DNA of 64,000 bases from Lacrimispora sphenoides (lineage in GTDB: Bacteria; Bacillota; Clostridia; Lachnospirales; Lachnospiraceae), in NCBI RefSeq assembly GCF_900105215.1, contig NZ_FOIP01000001.1:310001-374000 (forward strand). Reading direction: 5' to 3'. The position numbers and the translations under genes were made by a program. The notes below the pieces were generated by a model, which saw only the letters and a list, made by a program, of their open reading frames with translations, searched no databases and was not told the origin of the DNA. This document shows positions 1 through 7,638 of the stretch, piece by piece (position 1 is the stretch's first letter; every line of letters begins with the position of its first letter).

Positions 1-275
1 TTGGAAAATAAGGGCTGAAAAGCCGCTCCCGAGACAGCCAGCCCTGCTCCGCAAAGAACTGCCAGTATGATTCTTGGCAGCCGGATATTGAATACGACAC
101 TGTATGCCTGGGGTTCGATGGCATCTTTTCCGGAAACCGCATAGGTATATAACAGTTTACAGATGTCAGCCAGATTAAAAGAATAGCGTCCGATGCCCAG
201 ACAGATCAGGGCCGTTAATACCGGAGCCAGGATCAGTAAGATCCTGGTTCCGGTTCCGTATCGTTTCATCAACAT
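1..275 (-). CDS. FecCD-family metal-chelate ABC permease, N-terminal part (cut by window edge)
   Basis: Partial gene: the first 91 codons are visible and the frame runs open off the left edge. The translation begins MLMKRYGTGTRILLILAP, a first membrane segment, and reaches RLPRIILAVLCGAGLAVSGA, the family hallmark of FecCD/BtuC permeases for siderophores, haem or corrinoids. The ATG lies 2 bp after the stop of the binding-protein gene, and its GGAG overlaps the end of that gene, so the two are translationally coupled. With the upstream lipoprotein it should form an importer; the ATPase gene is expected beyond the edge. The substrate cannot be told from this fragment. Linkage to the nitrogenase-like genes suggests a metal or metal-chelate used by that system (inference). 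Confidence 0.9.
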   Translation of the reverse strand, partial: MLMKRYGTGTRILLILAPVLTALICLGIGRYSFNLADICKLLYTYAVSGKDAIEPQAYSVVFNIRLPRIILAVLCGAGLAVSGAAFQPLFS

Positions 276-277
276 GT

Positions 278-1468
278 TTATACTCCGTCTGCTGCTTCAC
301 GGGGAGGATTAAACATGCCTTCCATCTCTTCATCCGTAAGCTCTACATGATAATATTTCAGATAAAAGTCTTTAATTGTCTGGTTCAAATCAAGATCAGC
401 AAAAACTTCCGGGTGATTTTTCTGGGCCATCCAATAAAGGCAAAGAGAAGAATCGGAAGACGGCGGGAACCAGCGGTACATCCCCAGAGGGAATTTATAA
501 ACTTTATGTTCCCGTACGGCCTTAACCGGACTCCAGTCAAATCCTTCAATACTGCTGTCATAAAAATCCTGAGGCAGGTATGGACTGAAGTTTGTTACAT
601 AGATAATATCCGGATCCCACTCATAGATCTGTTCCATGGTCAGATCCACACCTGATCCGGGAATATCTTTTGATACGCTGATGGCTCCGGTTGCATCGCA
701 CCAGTACTGACCGAAGAACTGGTTGCCGGAGGTCTGGAATACCCCGTCTTTATAATGATAAATAATCATTACTTTCGGTTTATCTTCCTCTTTTACATCC
801 TTTAAACGTTTTTCAATATCAGCGGCCACTTCACGTCCGTAATCAGTAATACCGGCTACCTTATCCGGCTCATCAAATATTTCTCCCAACAGTTCGACCC
901 ATTGATTCACTGTTTCCACCGTATCAAACCCGGCAATGGAAGTGCTGAAGCCAACCACCGGTATACCTGTCTTTAACAGCACTTCCCTTTCTTTTGCATT
1001 GTTGGCGTTGCAAAAGATCACATCAGGCTTCAATTTAATGAGTTCTTCCACATTAACCTCACCGCCCTGTATAAAGGAAGTATCCACATCCTTTAATTCA
1101 GGAGCCACTTTCATCAACAAAGAATGTTCTGCCGCACTTTTAGAAGCTGGATGCATGCCCACCAGTTTTGCGCCTGAACCCTGATACAATACATAAACCG
1201 ACGGCAGCGGCCATAAGGACGCAATCGCCACACGCTCAATATTAACCGGAATGACCACCTCATTACCGCCCTGGTCAATGATCGTCTTGGTCTCGCCGGC
1301 TGCCGGTGCGGGTTCTTCCTCTTTCCCGGCCTCGGGTTTGTCTTCCGCTGATGCCGCTTCTCCGGCTGCTGAGGCCGGAGTCTCCGTGGAAGCTGACTTA
1401 GCCGTACAGCCGGATAATACAGCCAGGCACAGAGCCATGCTCAATACACGCGTTACTGTTTTTTTCAT
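278..1468 (-). CDS. Metal-chelate ABC transporter substrate-binding lipoprotein (FecB/BtuF-like)
   Basis: 396 residues. A lipoprotein signal ends in AVLSGC with the lipidated Cys at about residue 21, followed by a low-complexity Ala/Glu linker (about 25-60). The body has the periplasmic-binding-protein pattern of the iron-chelate/corrinoid class: VAIASLWPLPSVY early, then NVEELIKLKPDVIFCNA, and a C-terminal lobe with YEWDPDIIYVTNF. The family captures siderophores, haem, cobalamin or free metal and hands them to a FecCD permease, which here starts 2 bp downstream. It follows the NifK-like gene after 24 bp, so it belongs to the same operon. The actual ligand is unknown. Confidence 0.88.
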   Translation of the reverse strand: MKKTVTRVLSMALCLAVLSGCTAKSASTETPASAAGEAASAEDKPEAGKEEEPAPAAGETKTIIDQGGNEVVIPVNIERVAIASLWPLPSVYVLYQGSGAKLVGMHPASKSAAEHSLLMKVAPELKDVDTSFIQGGEVNVEELIKLKPDVIFCNANNAKEREVLLKTGIPVVGFSTSIAGFDTVETVNQWVELLGEIFDEPDKVAGITDYGREVAADIEKRLKDVKEEDKPKVMIIYHYKDGVFQTSGNQFFGQYWCDATGAISVSKDIPGSGVDLTMEQIYEWDPDIIYVTNFSPYLPQDFYDSSIEGFDWSPVKAVREHKVYKFPLGMYRWFPPSSDSSLCLYWMAQKNHPEVFADLDLNQTIKDFYLKYYHVELTDEEMEGMFNPPREAADGV

Positions 1469-1492
1469 CTTTTCATTTCTCCCTTCTTCGTA

Positions 1493-2662
1493 TCATTGAA
1501 AGCTAAATAAGCTTCCACTCAATCGTTTTCCCATGAGCTGAGGTGCATGGTCCCAGCATACTTTGCTGGAAACCGCTACATGAGGCAGCTCAATGAATCG
1601 CACACTTTCTTTTTCCCGGATCAGCTGCCGGATCAGCGGATCAGCTATAATGGTATGATATCTTCCACTGTTCACCAGTTTTCTGATATCACTCTCACTA
1701 TTTAAGGAAAGGCTGGCCTGCCGGTACACTCCTTGTGTTCCTCCGAATAAAACCGCCGGCTGAATATCCCTTATTCCCATCTCTTCCTGAAGATGAAACG
1801 CCATCGACCGGATCAGAACCTCTTCACCGATCATCAGAATCTGACTCGTTTCATTTGCTGCCGTTTCCAATACCCTCTCCTGCTTATCTTTCATTGTTTC
1901 TTTCAGCATTACCGCCAAACGGTCCGCCGCCGGCTCCCCGGCCGGAACCCCTGTCACGTAAGGAATTTGATATCGTTTTTTCATGTATTCTGCCAGGCCA
2001 AGACCGCTCTTTGACACCACCAGGTTTACACCGGCAGACGGTGCCTGGCAAACCTTATGGAAATCAGATATCATAGAGAAATCCGCCTGAATGGTAAAGC
2101 CCCGTTTCTCCAGTTCGCCAATCAAGTCAACTGCATTGCTGTTGTTGGAGAAATCAAGGGGTGTCAGTCCCAGAATATTGATACTGTCCCCTGACGGGCT
2201 GACCTCCTGCGGTGACGGAAAGAACTTTTTTGCAAAAGCTATGTAAGCGTCTGAGATCCCTTTATCGTAGTAATGTAAACCGGTTGTTGCCAGTCCGATA
2301 GAAGGAATTCCAGTACGCTCTTCCAGTTCTGCCGCTATTCCCTCCAGATCCGTTCCAATAACCATGGGAACCGGACTTCCAAGAAAGCAAAGAAAGTTTG
2401 GCTTCAGATCATTTGCGGCGTTTTCTATCTTTTGTATAAATTTTTCATCATTGCCTAGGATCGCATCCATTTCCCTGAGTCCTGAACAGTACACCAGGCT
2501 GCGGGAATCATACCATCTGGGTTCATCATAACCGGTATAATTCCCCGTGCAGCCGGAAGCATCATGAATTACCAGCAGTCCGCCCAGCGCAAACAGGGCA
2601 GAGCATACACCGGAATAATCAGGAGCAAAGGGAGGCAGTTGTATCGAAAGTTTATGCATCAT
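1493..2662 (-). CDS. Nitrogenase-like component 1, NifK/NifE-N-type subunit
   Basis: 389 residues, shorter than true NifK (about 520). Its N-terminus carries the P-cluster-type cysteine pattern of the superfamily: C20 in SGVCSALFALGG, C38 in HDASGCTGNYTG and C92 in NFLCFLGSPVPMVIGTDL, matching NifK Cys70, Cys95 and Cys153 by my manual alignment. The GTDLEGI segment corresponds to the IGDDL region after the third Cys. It overlaps the NifD-like gene by an ATGA and presumably forms a heterodimer with that product, reduced by the NifH-like ATPase. Members of this outlying group are not dinitrogen reductases, and the substrate is not known to me. Alternatives are tetrapyrrole reduction, C-S bond reduction or cofactor assembly. 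Confidence 0.82.
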   Translation of the reverse strand: MMHKLSIQLPPFAPDYSGVCSALFALGGLLVIHDASGCTGNYTGYDEPRWYDSRSLVYCSGLREMDAILGNDEKFIQKIENAANDLKPNFLCFLGSPVPMVIGTDLEGIAAELEERTGIPSIGLATTGLHYYDKGISDAYIAFAKKFFPSPQEVSPSGDSINILGLTPLDFSNNSNAVDLIGELEKRGFTIQADFSMISDFHKVCQAPSAGVNLVVSKSGLGLAEYMKKRYQIPYVTGVPAGEPAADRLAVMLKETMKDKQERVLETAANETSQILMIGEEVLIRSMAFHLQEEMGIRDIQPAVLFGGTQGVYRQASLSLNSESDIRKLVNSGRYHTIIADPLIRQLIREKESVRFIELPHVAVSSKVCWDHAPQLMGKRLSGSLFSFQ

Positions 2663-3918
2663 ATCACCAACCCATAATTTTTTATCAGCGTTTCTAAATC
2701 TTCTTCCACCTGGACCGCATGGACGATTCCCTGCATCAGCTTGATGATACCGTCAAATCCAAAGTTCCCTTCATTGTTTACCAGACCATACACATGGCGG
2801 GAACGGGTAACATATGCGGCTTCAAAGCCAATGGCAATGCCATCCTCCGGAAATACTCCGATCTTTGAAGGAATATCATAGCCGACCGGATTTATAATCT
2901 GAATTTCCGGCATATGTTCATGGATCCAATCCGCATGTTTCTTTTCTGCTCCCCCAACGGTCCGGGCAAAAATTCCAGCCACATGGAATCCTGCCTCAAT
3001 GAATGCCCTGGCTGCCGCAAAAGGAAAAATCACAGCCGTATCATCGATAAAGACCGGTTTGTTCCGGGCTGCCTCTCTTGCCTCCATGACTGCCTGCCTT
3101 GCCTTCCTCTGGTATGGCTCCAGATCAAACCGGACATTCTCTTTGTCCGCCAGCTTTTCCATCAGCCGTTCGTAAGTATTTAATATATCTTCCTCCCGGT
3201 AGTTAGTATAAGCTAACTCAAAGTCAATATTCAGCCGTTCTTTCATATCCATGGCCGCCTTCACTCCCGGCGGGGCTGTCACCAGATTCCATTGGGCAGC
3301 CGCCATCTGCTGGTATGCTTCAAAGGTTTCAAACTGTGCAATATGATTGACCTGATGGATTCCCATCGCCTGCAAAAATGCAAACAATTCAGATTCCGGC
3401 CGGATCTGCACCGGATTCCCAATGAGATTGACCTGCCGCATCTTTCCTTCTGATGGTTCCAAGAGACCGTACATCTTCCGGCGGATATTGACCGGAGGAG
3501 GATTGTCCGTATCCAGGGTGATCGGGTTCATATGGCAGAAAGTAAACCGAACATCTTCATGCTGTTCCCGCAAAACAGCCAGTATGGACTCATGGTCTGT
3601 TCCCAGCAGGTCATCCAGGCAGCTGACAAAAATCATCAGAACCTTCGGTTTTTTCTCCAGTGTCTCCAGAAGTTCTGCCACAGCTTCTGGAATTAAATCC
3701 TCATATCCTCCCGATACAATATCGCTTTCATCAATGTATAAATAGGAGAGCCGGTCTTTTAAGCCATGACCGATAGCTCCAAGCGCCCCATGCCTCCCAC
3801 AGGCAAAGGGACAAACAAACAGCTGGTAACTTTCCGGAACCAGCATGGCCAGACGGACCACCCCCCACCCGCCGTGGGCAGGCGATGTATAATGAAGCGT
3901 ACTGCAATCAGTTTTCAT
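2659..3918 (-). CDS. Nitrogenase-like component 1, NifD-type subunit
   Basis: 419 residues. Three cysteines sit where P-cluster ligands are expected: C5 ([15 protein letters not shown]), C40 (with C36, in [14 protein letters not shown]) and C100 ([13 protein letters not shown]), corresponding to NifD Cys62, Cys88 and Cys154 by manual alignment. There is no cysteine after residue 128, so the FeMo-cofactor ligand Cys275 of NifD has no counterpart. That argues against nitrogen fixation and for a nitrogenase-like reductase or scaffold. The gene overlaps nifH-like by 11 bp and the NifK-like gene by 4 bp, so subunits are made stoichiometrically. A palindrome resembling the promoter-proximal operator lies inside this coding region (3201-3218). 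Confidence 0.82.
   Translation of the reverse strand: MKTDCSTLHYTSPAHGGWGVVRLAMLVPESYQLFVCPFACGRHGALGAIGHGLKDRLSYLYIDESDIVSGGYEDLIPEAVAELLETLEKKPKVLMIFVSCLDDLLGTDHESILAVLREQHEDVRFTFCHMNPITLDTDNPPPVNIRRKMYGLLEPSEGKMRQVNLIGNPVQIRPESELFAFLQAMGIHQVNHIAQFETFEAYQQMAAAQWNLVTAPPGVKAAMDMKERLNIDFELAYTNYREEDILNTYERLMEKLADKENVRFDLEPYQRKARQAVMEAREAARNKPVFIDDTAVIFPFAAARAFIEAGFHVAGIFARTVGGAEKKHADWIHEHMPEIQIINPVGYDIPSKIGVFPEDGIAIGFEAAYVTRSRHVYGLVNNEGNFGFDGIIKLMQGIVHAVQVEEDLETLIKNYGLVI
3201..3218. promoter_or_regulatory. Second copy of the AGTTAG-N6-CTAACT palindrome, inside the NifD-like gene
   Basis: The sequence AGTTAGTATAAGCTAACT has the same six-base arms and six-base spacer as the copy in front of the NifH-like gene. 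It lies in coding sequence (residues around ELAYTN), so it may be coincidence, but the exact 12-base agreement within one operon is unlikely by chance. A role as an auxiliary operator is inference. Confidence 0.35.
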
Positions 3919-4669
3919 GACCGCACACCTCCAGAATCGATTTGGCTAATGTACGGTATTCTCCTGCCATGTCACTGTCCGGAAATGCTTCCACAACAGT
4001 TTTCTTCTGATGCTCTGCCTCCTGTACAATTCCGTCACGAGGCAGAATCCGCACGATCTTCCCGCCGCTTTCCTCTGCAAATTCAAATACCAGTTCCTGT
4101 TCTTTTTCAATATTTCTTGAGTTTAAAATGATACCGGAATACCGGGCATATCCCCGCTTTGAAAATTGTCCAACAGCACTGACTATATTAGCGGCAGCAT
4201 AAAGGGACATCTTCTCACCCGAAGTAACAACAAATACATGTTCCGCATAACCGCCCCGAATGGGCATGGCAAAGCCTCCGCATACCACGTCACCAAGAAC
4301 ATCATAAAGTATGATATCCGGCTTGTAGATCTCATAAGCATTTAATGCTTCCAACCGTTCAAAAGCGGTAATAATGCCGCGCCCCGCGCAGCCAATTCCA
4401 GGAGTCGGTCCTCCGGCTTCTACGCATAATACCCCGTTGTAACCAGGAAATACAATATCTGAAAGCTCCACATGATCCGACTTTTCTTTAATTGCATCCA
4501 AAACTGTCTTTACCGGTTTTCCCAATGTCAGATTCTGAGTGGAATCTGCTTTTGGATCACAGCCGATCTGCATCACCCGATATCCCATGTCAGACAAGGC
4601 TGCTGTCAGGTTTGAGGTAGTTGTACTTTTGCCAATTCCTCCCTTCCCATATACTGCAATCTTTAACAT
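3908..4669 (-). CDS. NifH-like ATP-dependent reductase (dinitrogenase reductase family)
   Basis: 253 residues against about 290 for NifH; the C-terminal extension is missing. P-loop GKGGIGKST begins at residue 8, and switch I CDPKADST is at 37-44. The two cysteines that hold the intersubunit [4Fe-4S] cluster are present: C94 in GIGCAGRGI and C130 in [13 protein letters not shown], and Arg97 occupies the ADP-ribosylation site position. The protein should be a homodimer passing electrons with ATP hydrolysis to the NifDK-like pair encoded directly downstream. The ATG has AAGGAGAG nearby. The 51-bp gap to the regulator gene contains an 18-bp palindrome, a likely control site. Confidence 0.9.
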   Translation of the reverse strand: MLKIAVYGKGGIGKSTTTSNLTAALSDMGYRVMQIGCDPKADSTQNLTLGKPVKTVLDAIKEKSDHVELSDIVFPGYNGVLCVEAGGPTPGIGCAGRGIITAFERLEALNAYEIYKPDIILYDVLGDVVCGGFAMPIRGGYAEHVFVVTSGEKMSLYAAANIVSAVGQFSKRGYARYSGIILNSRNIEKEQELVFEFAEESGGKIVRILPRDGIVQEAEHQKKTVVEAFPDSDMAGEYRTLAKSILEVCGHEN

Positions 4670-4694
4670 ATTTGACTCTCCTTAATTCGCTTTT

Positions 4695-4712
4695 AGTTAG
4701 TTATAGCTAACT
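4695..4712. promoter_or_regulatory. Candidate CRP/FNR-type operator before the nitrogenase-like operon
   Basis: AGTTAGTTATAGCTAACT is an inverted repeat with six-base arms and a six-base spacer. The GTTAG-N6-CTAAC core has the geometry of CRP-family sites (five-base half-sites separated by six bases). It sits in the 51-bp gap between the CRP/FNR gene and the NifH-like gene, 26 bp before the latter's start codon. Autonomous control by the neighbouring regulator is the simplest reading. Confidence 0.55.
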
Positions 4713-4720
4713 CCTGCATA

Positions 4721-5407
4721 CTAACATGAAGCCGCCTTGGAGTCAAGATGACACTGGGAAAACTGTCTCAAATGAGATACATCCCTGATTACAATCTTCT
4801 GTTCCGTATACTCGATTGCCTGGGAAAGGCGGAAGTTGTCCAGTTCCCGGTACAAGGTTGCACGGCTGATCCCCAGACTGGAGCATAATCCGGTCTTTCC
4901 CGTGCGCAGGGAAACCACCCCATTGCTGTTGGCATGACTCACTAAATAATCAGCCAGCCGGGCTTTGGCAGAGGTTGTATTAAGCATTTCGACTTTCTTC
5001 TGCAGAAATAGTATCTTTTTATTAAATATTGTCATGATATGAAGCATCAGCTCCGGATCCCTCTTTAACACCTTTAAAAGTTCACTTTTCTTTATGTACA
5101 ATACGGTAGTGGGACACATGCACTGCAGTGTGTTGGGCATCTCGGCATGAGTAAAAACCGTGCAGATCCCAAAACAATCTTTCGGGTAAATCTGTCTCAA
5201 GGTTAATTCTTTTCCATCCGGGGTGACCGAAGAGACGGTAATCTCGCCGGTTACTACAATACCGATGGATTTTTCTCCCTGATAACGGTTGCTGACCAGG
5301 CTGCCTTTTTTTAAATTGCACGTTCCATACTCCATCCCCCCCACATTCATTCCCTGGAATAATTCTGTGGTTTTTAAAAATTCCAGGTCTTTTTTCCGTT
5401 GTGTCAC
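4721..5407 (-). CDS. CRP/FNR-family transcriptional regulator
   Basis: 228 residues. The N-terminal cyclic-nucleotide-type beta-roll (about 15-130) includes GIVVTGEITVSSVTPDGKELTLRQIYPKDCFG. A dimer helix follows, then a C-terminal winged helix with SLGISRATLYRELDNF as recognition helix. Start is GTG, eight bases after GGAGG. Cysteines are scattered (C30 in YGTCNLKKG, one in QCMCPTT, one terminal), without a clear four-Cys FNR cluster motif, so the signal could be redox, NO, CO or a small molecule. It is encoded between the CooS-like gene and the nitrogenase-like operon on the same strand and probably controls one or both. Clostridial HCP genes are often paired with a regulator of this family (HcpR), which fits the atypical CooS upstream. 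Confidence 0.85.
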   Translation of the reverse strand: MTQRKKDLEFLKTTELFQGMNVGGMEYGTCNLKKGSLVSNRYQGEKSIGIVVTGEITVSSVTPDGKELTLRQIYPKDCFGICTVFTHAEMPNTLQCMCPTTVLYIKKSELLKVLKRDPELMLHIMTIFNKKILFLQKKVEMLNTTSAKARLADYLVSHANSNGVVSLRTGKTGLCSSLGISRATLYRELDNFRLSQAIEYTEQKIVIRDVSHLRQFSQCHLDSKAASC

Positions 5408-5456
5408 GTAAGAATCCTCCTTCTTCCTATATCTGCTATACGATGGAAATATAATA

Positions 5457-5500
5457 ATTATACAAGGAGACAGGAAAAATGAAAAGTGAAATAATTCTCA
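5457..5500 (-). promoter_or_regulatory. Promoter of the CRP/FNR gene with a weak Fur-like box
   Basis: On the minus strand TATAAT (5462-5457) is preceded, after 17 bp, by TTTTCA (5485-5480). Just upstream, GTGAAATAATTCTCA (plus-strand reading, 5486-5500) loosely resembles a 7-1-7 Fur box: one half is good, the other poor. The promoter is plausible; the Fur site is speculative. Confidence 0.4.
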
Positions 5501-5527
5501 TTAGCAGAGGAGCGCCGCCCAATACAA

Positions 5528-5563
5528 AAAGAAGGCTTCGGTAATAACGCCGAAGCCTTCTTT
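5528..5563 (-). terminator. Rho-independent terminator after the CooS-like gene
   Basis: Stem GAAGGCTTCGG / CCGAAGCCTTC (5531-5541 with 5550-5560), eight-base loop, followed on the minus strand by CTTTTTG. It separates the cooS-like transcript from the regulator gene. Confidence 0.85.
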
Positions 5564-5627
5564 GTCTGCAAAGCCATTGATTCTTGTCTTTTCAGTTTCC
5601 GGGGTCATTTCATTTTCCGCTTGGAAT

Positions 5628-7541
5628 CTAATTCAAGCCCATGTTCCGTCTTTTTTTCATGATATGATCTTCAATATCATTGGCTACCTGTACCGGGTCA
5701 TCACCTAACGCCACTTTTCCGCCGGTCAGGCTCTCTACATCTTCTGTGAGCAGCTTTACAAGCTTTGGTGCGCCAGTGATAAAGGGAGTGGGAGAAAGAT
5801 GGGTATAGGCTCCGTATGCTATGGCAAATAAGCCATCTATGGTTGCCTTCTGTTCCATCCACTCCGGTGCTGTCACTGCAATAGGAAGGTCAGAAATGTC
5901 GGCATCCAGATGGTCGGCCAGGGCCGTTACAAGCATGGAAATCCTTCCTGTATCCGTGCAGGTTCCAAAGCTTAACACAGGAGGAATTCCCAATGCCCTG
6001 CACACTCCCTGCAGTTCTTCTCCTGCCTGATCGATGGCGTCTAAATTGCACATTCCTGCAACCTCTAATCCATGGTTTCCGCAGCCTCCTGCAACTACAA
6101 GGATGTCTTTTTTAATCAGTTCTTTTGTTAAATTTACCGTATTCCAATCCTGAGGCCCGTTTCTCAATGTGGAACAGTTTGCCAGGGCAACAATTCCTTT
6201 TAGCTGGCCTTTTGCGATGACATCCACCAGATTATTTAAATCATTCCCGATTGCATTTAACACTGCTTCCGTGGAAAATCCGGCAATGGCTTTTTGCTTG
6301 TATTTTGGTACCATGGGCTTGATCTTTTCATGCCTTTTCTTAAAGTTCTCAATGGCAACGTTAATGCACGTCTCCGCCATTTCCTCCGCCTTGCCCGGAT
6401 AATATGGCATCTTATGCTCTGTGCCGGGAACACCGATAATTGTGCTGACACTTACCAGCGCTACCTGATACTTTTCCGCATATTGATCGATGGCAGGAGG
6501 AGAACAGTTTTCTTCCATTACAAATGCATCCACCGTTCCTGTCGCTAAAAACGGTTCAATGGATAACCAGTTACCCATAAGGCCCACGAACACATCATCC
6601 ATTTCAAACCGTTGCAGCAATTCCTGTCCGGTCTCAATGGAGCCTACGATGTGAATTCCCTTTGCTCCGGCCTGCTTTGCCATATCCTGATACTTCTGCA
6701 TCCTTGCCATCTGTAAAGCGGCAACCCCAATCCAGGGCTGATGTCCATTAAATGCAATATTTACGTAGTCAGGGTCCATAATTCCCAAATCCACATCCAC
6801 TTCATGAGGCATCGGAGTTCCAAATAATATATCCTGGGTCATTTCAAGACCAATCTGCGCAGTGTAAATCGTGGAAAGACCCAAGCGCAGAGCTTTTGTT
6901 GCCAGGGAAACGTAATCGCCATCTACGTTGGTAAGGCAGCTTGCAATGCTGTTCTGTACTTCGTGTTCAACGCCTGATGGGTAAATGTGTAAGTCTTCCC
7001 AGATCTTTTTTCGTTTTTTCGGTGAAAAGACTTCCACCATAACACTTTTCTCGTCAGGGCTTATTTTCATCTCCTTGTCAAGAAATTCTGCCAGGCAGAC
7101 AGCCATCTGGTTCACATCCTGGTTTGTATTGATCCCGGTTTTTTCACACATCCATTTTAATTTGTTAACGTCCGCAATCTGAAAAACGGTATTGCCTTTT
7201 CCTGTTTCTTTTAAAGTCCGAAAGGCCTCGTAAGCATGATGGGCATAGGTGGCAGCTCCCATAATGTTTCGCATAAGAAGATTTCTCATGGCCATGGCAT
7301 CAGCCCCAATTCCGCAAACACCTTTTTCCGGTCCTTTTTCTTCATTGATTCTGCAAGGTCCATTGGTACATAATTGACAGCTTAGTCCCTGCAGGCAAAA
7401 TTTGCATCGTATCTTTTCCTGCTCGTCCCATCTGGAAAATACGCTTGATAATCCATCATCCCTTATTCTGACCAGCATCTCTTCCACGGAGTCATGATAG
7501 CTTACCCGACCTTCTGTTTTTTCTAAAACCGTCTCTGGCAT
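5628..7541 (-). CDS. CooS-scaffold protein (anaerobic CO dehydrogenase family) with HCP-like active-site substitution
   Basis: 637 residues from the ATG at 7541; a GGAGG lies 5 bases before it, inside the longer frame. N-terminal cysteines C46, C49 (CxxC, D-cluster type), C55, C58, C63 and C76 (B-cluster). By manual alignment to Carboxydothermus CODH-II, C-cluster ligands His261, Cys333, Cys446, Cys476 and Cys526 match H267, C346, C456, C487 and C528, and Lys563 matches K565. The Cys295 position, normally in GMCCTGNE, reads GSIETGQE, so a Glu (E303) replaces the Cys. Hybrid cluster protein uses Glu at the equivalent site. The protein may therefore carry a hybrid-type Fe-S-O cluster and not oxidise CO. 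Annotating it simply as CO dehydrogenase would overstate the case. Its own terminator follows. Confidence 0.85.
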   Translation of the reverse strand: MPETVLEKTEGRVSYHDSVEEMLVRIRDDGLSSVFSRWDEQEKIRCKFCLQGLSCQLCTNGPCRINEEKGPEKGVCGIGADAMAMRNLLMRNIMGAATYAHHAYEAFRTLKETGKGNTVFQIADVNKLKWMCEKTGINTNQDVNQMAVCLAEFLDKEMKISPDEKSVMVEVFSPKKRKKIWEDLHIYPSGVEHEVQNSIASCLTNVDGDYVSLATKALRLGLSTIYTAQIGLEMTQDILFGTPMPHEVDVDLGIMDPDYVNIAFNGHQPWIGVAALQMARMQKYQDMAKQAGAKGIHIVGSIETGQELLQRFEMDDVFVGLMGNWLSIEPFLATGTVDAFVMEENCSPPAIDQYAEKYQVALVSVSTIIGVPGTEHKMPYYPGKAEEMAETCINVAIENFKKRHEKIKPMVPKYKQKAIAGFSTEAVLNAIGNDLNNLVDVIAKGQLKGIVALANCSTLRNGPQDWNTVNLTKELIKKDILVVAGGCGNHGLEVAGMCNLDAIDQAGEELQGVCRALGIPPVLSFGTCTDTGRISMLVTALADHLDADISDLPIAVTAPEWMEQKATIDGLFAIAYGAYTHLSPTPFITGAPKLVKLLTEDVESLTGGKVALGDDPVQVANDIEDHIMKKRRNMGLN

Positions 7542-7638
7542 AATTACCTCCATTAAAATATTATTCAGTCAGTAGTATGTCAAATTTTAGTAACCATATT
7601 CTTTTGCTATAGAATAAAACATTCCGATCTGTGTATCT

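Noticed and set aside
1493..4669. Nitrogen-fixation (nif) cluster
   Set aside because: The FeMo-cofactor Cys ligand is absent, the proteins are short and no cofactor-assembly genes accompany them.
5628..7541. Ordinary CO dehydrogenase annotation
   Set aside because: The Cys295-equivalent is a Glu, so CO oxidation should not be assumed.
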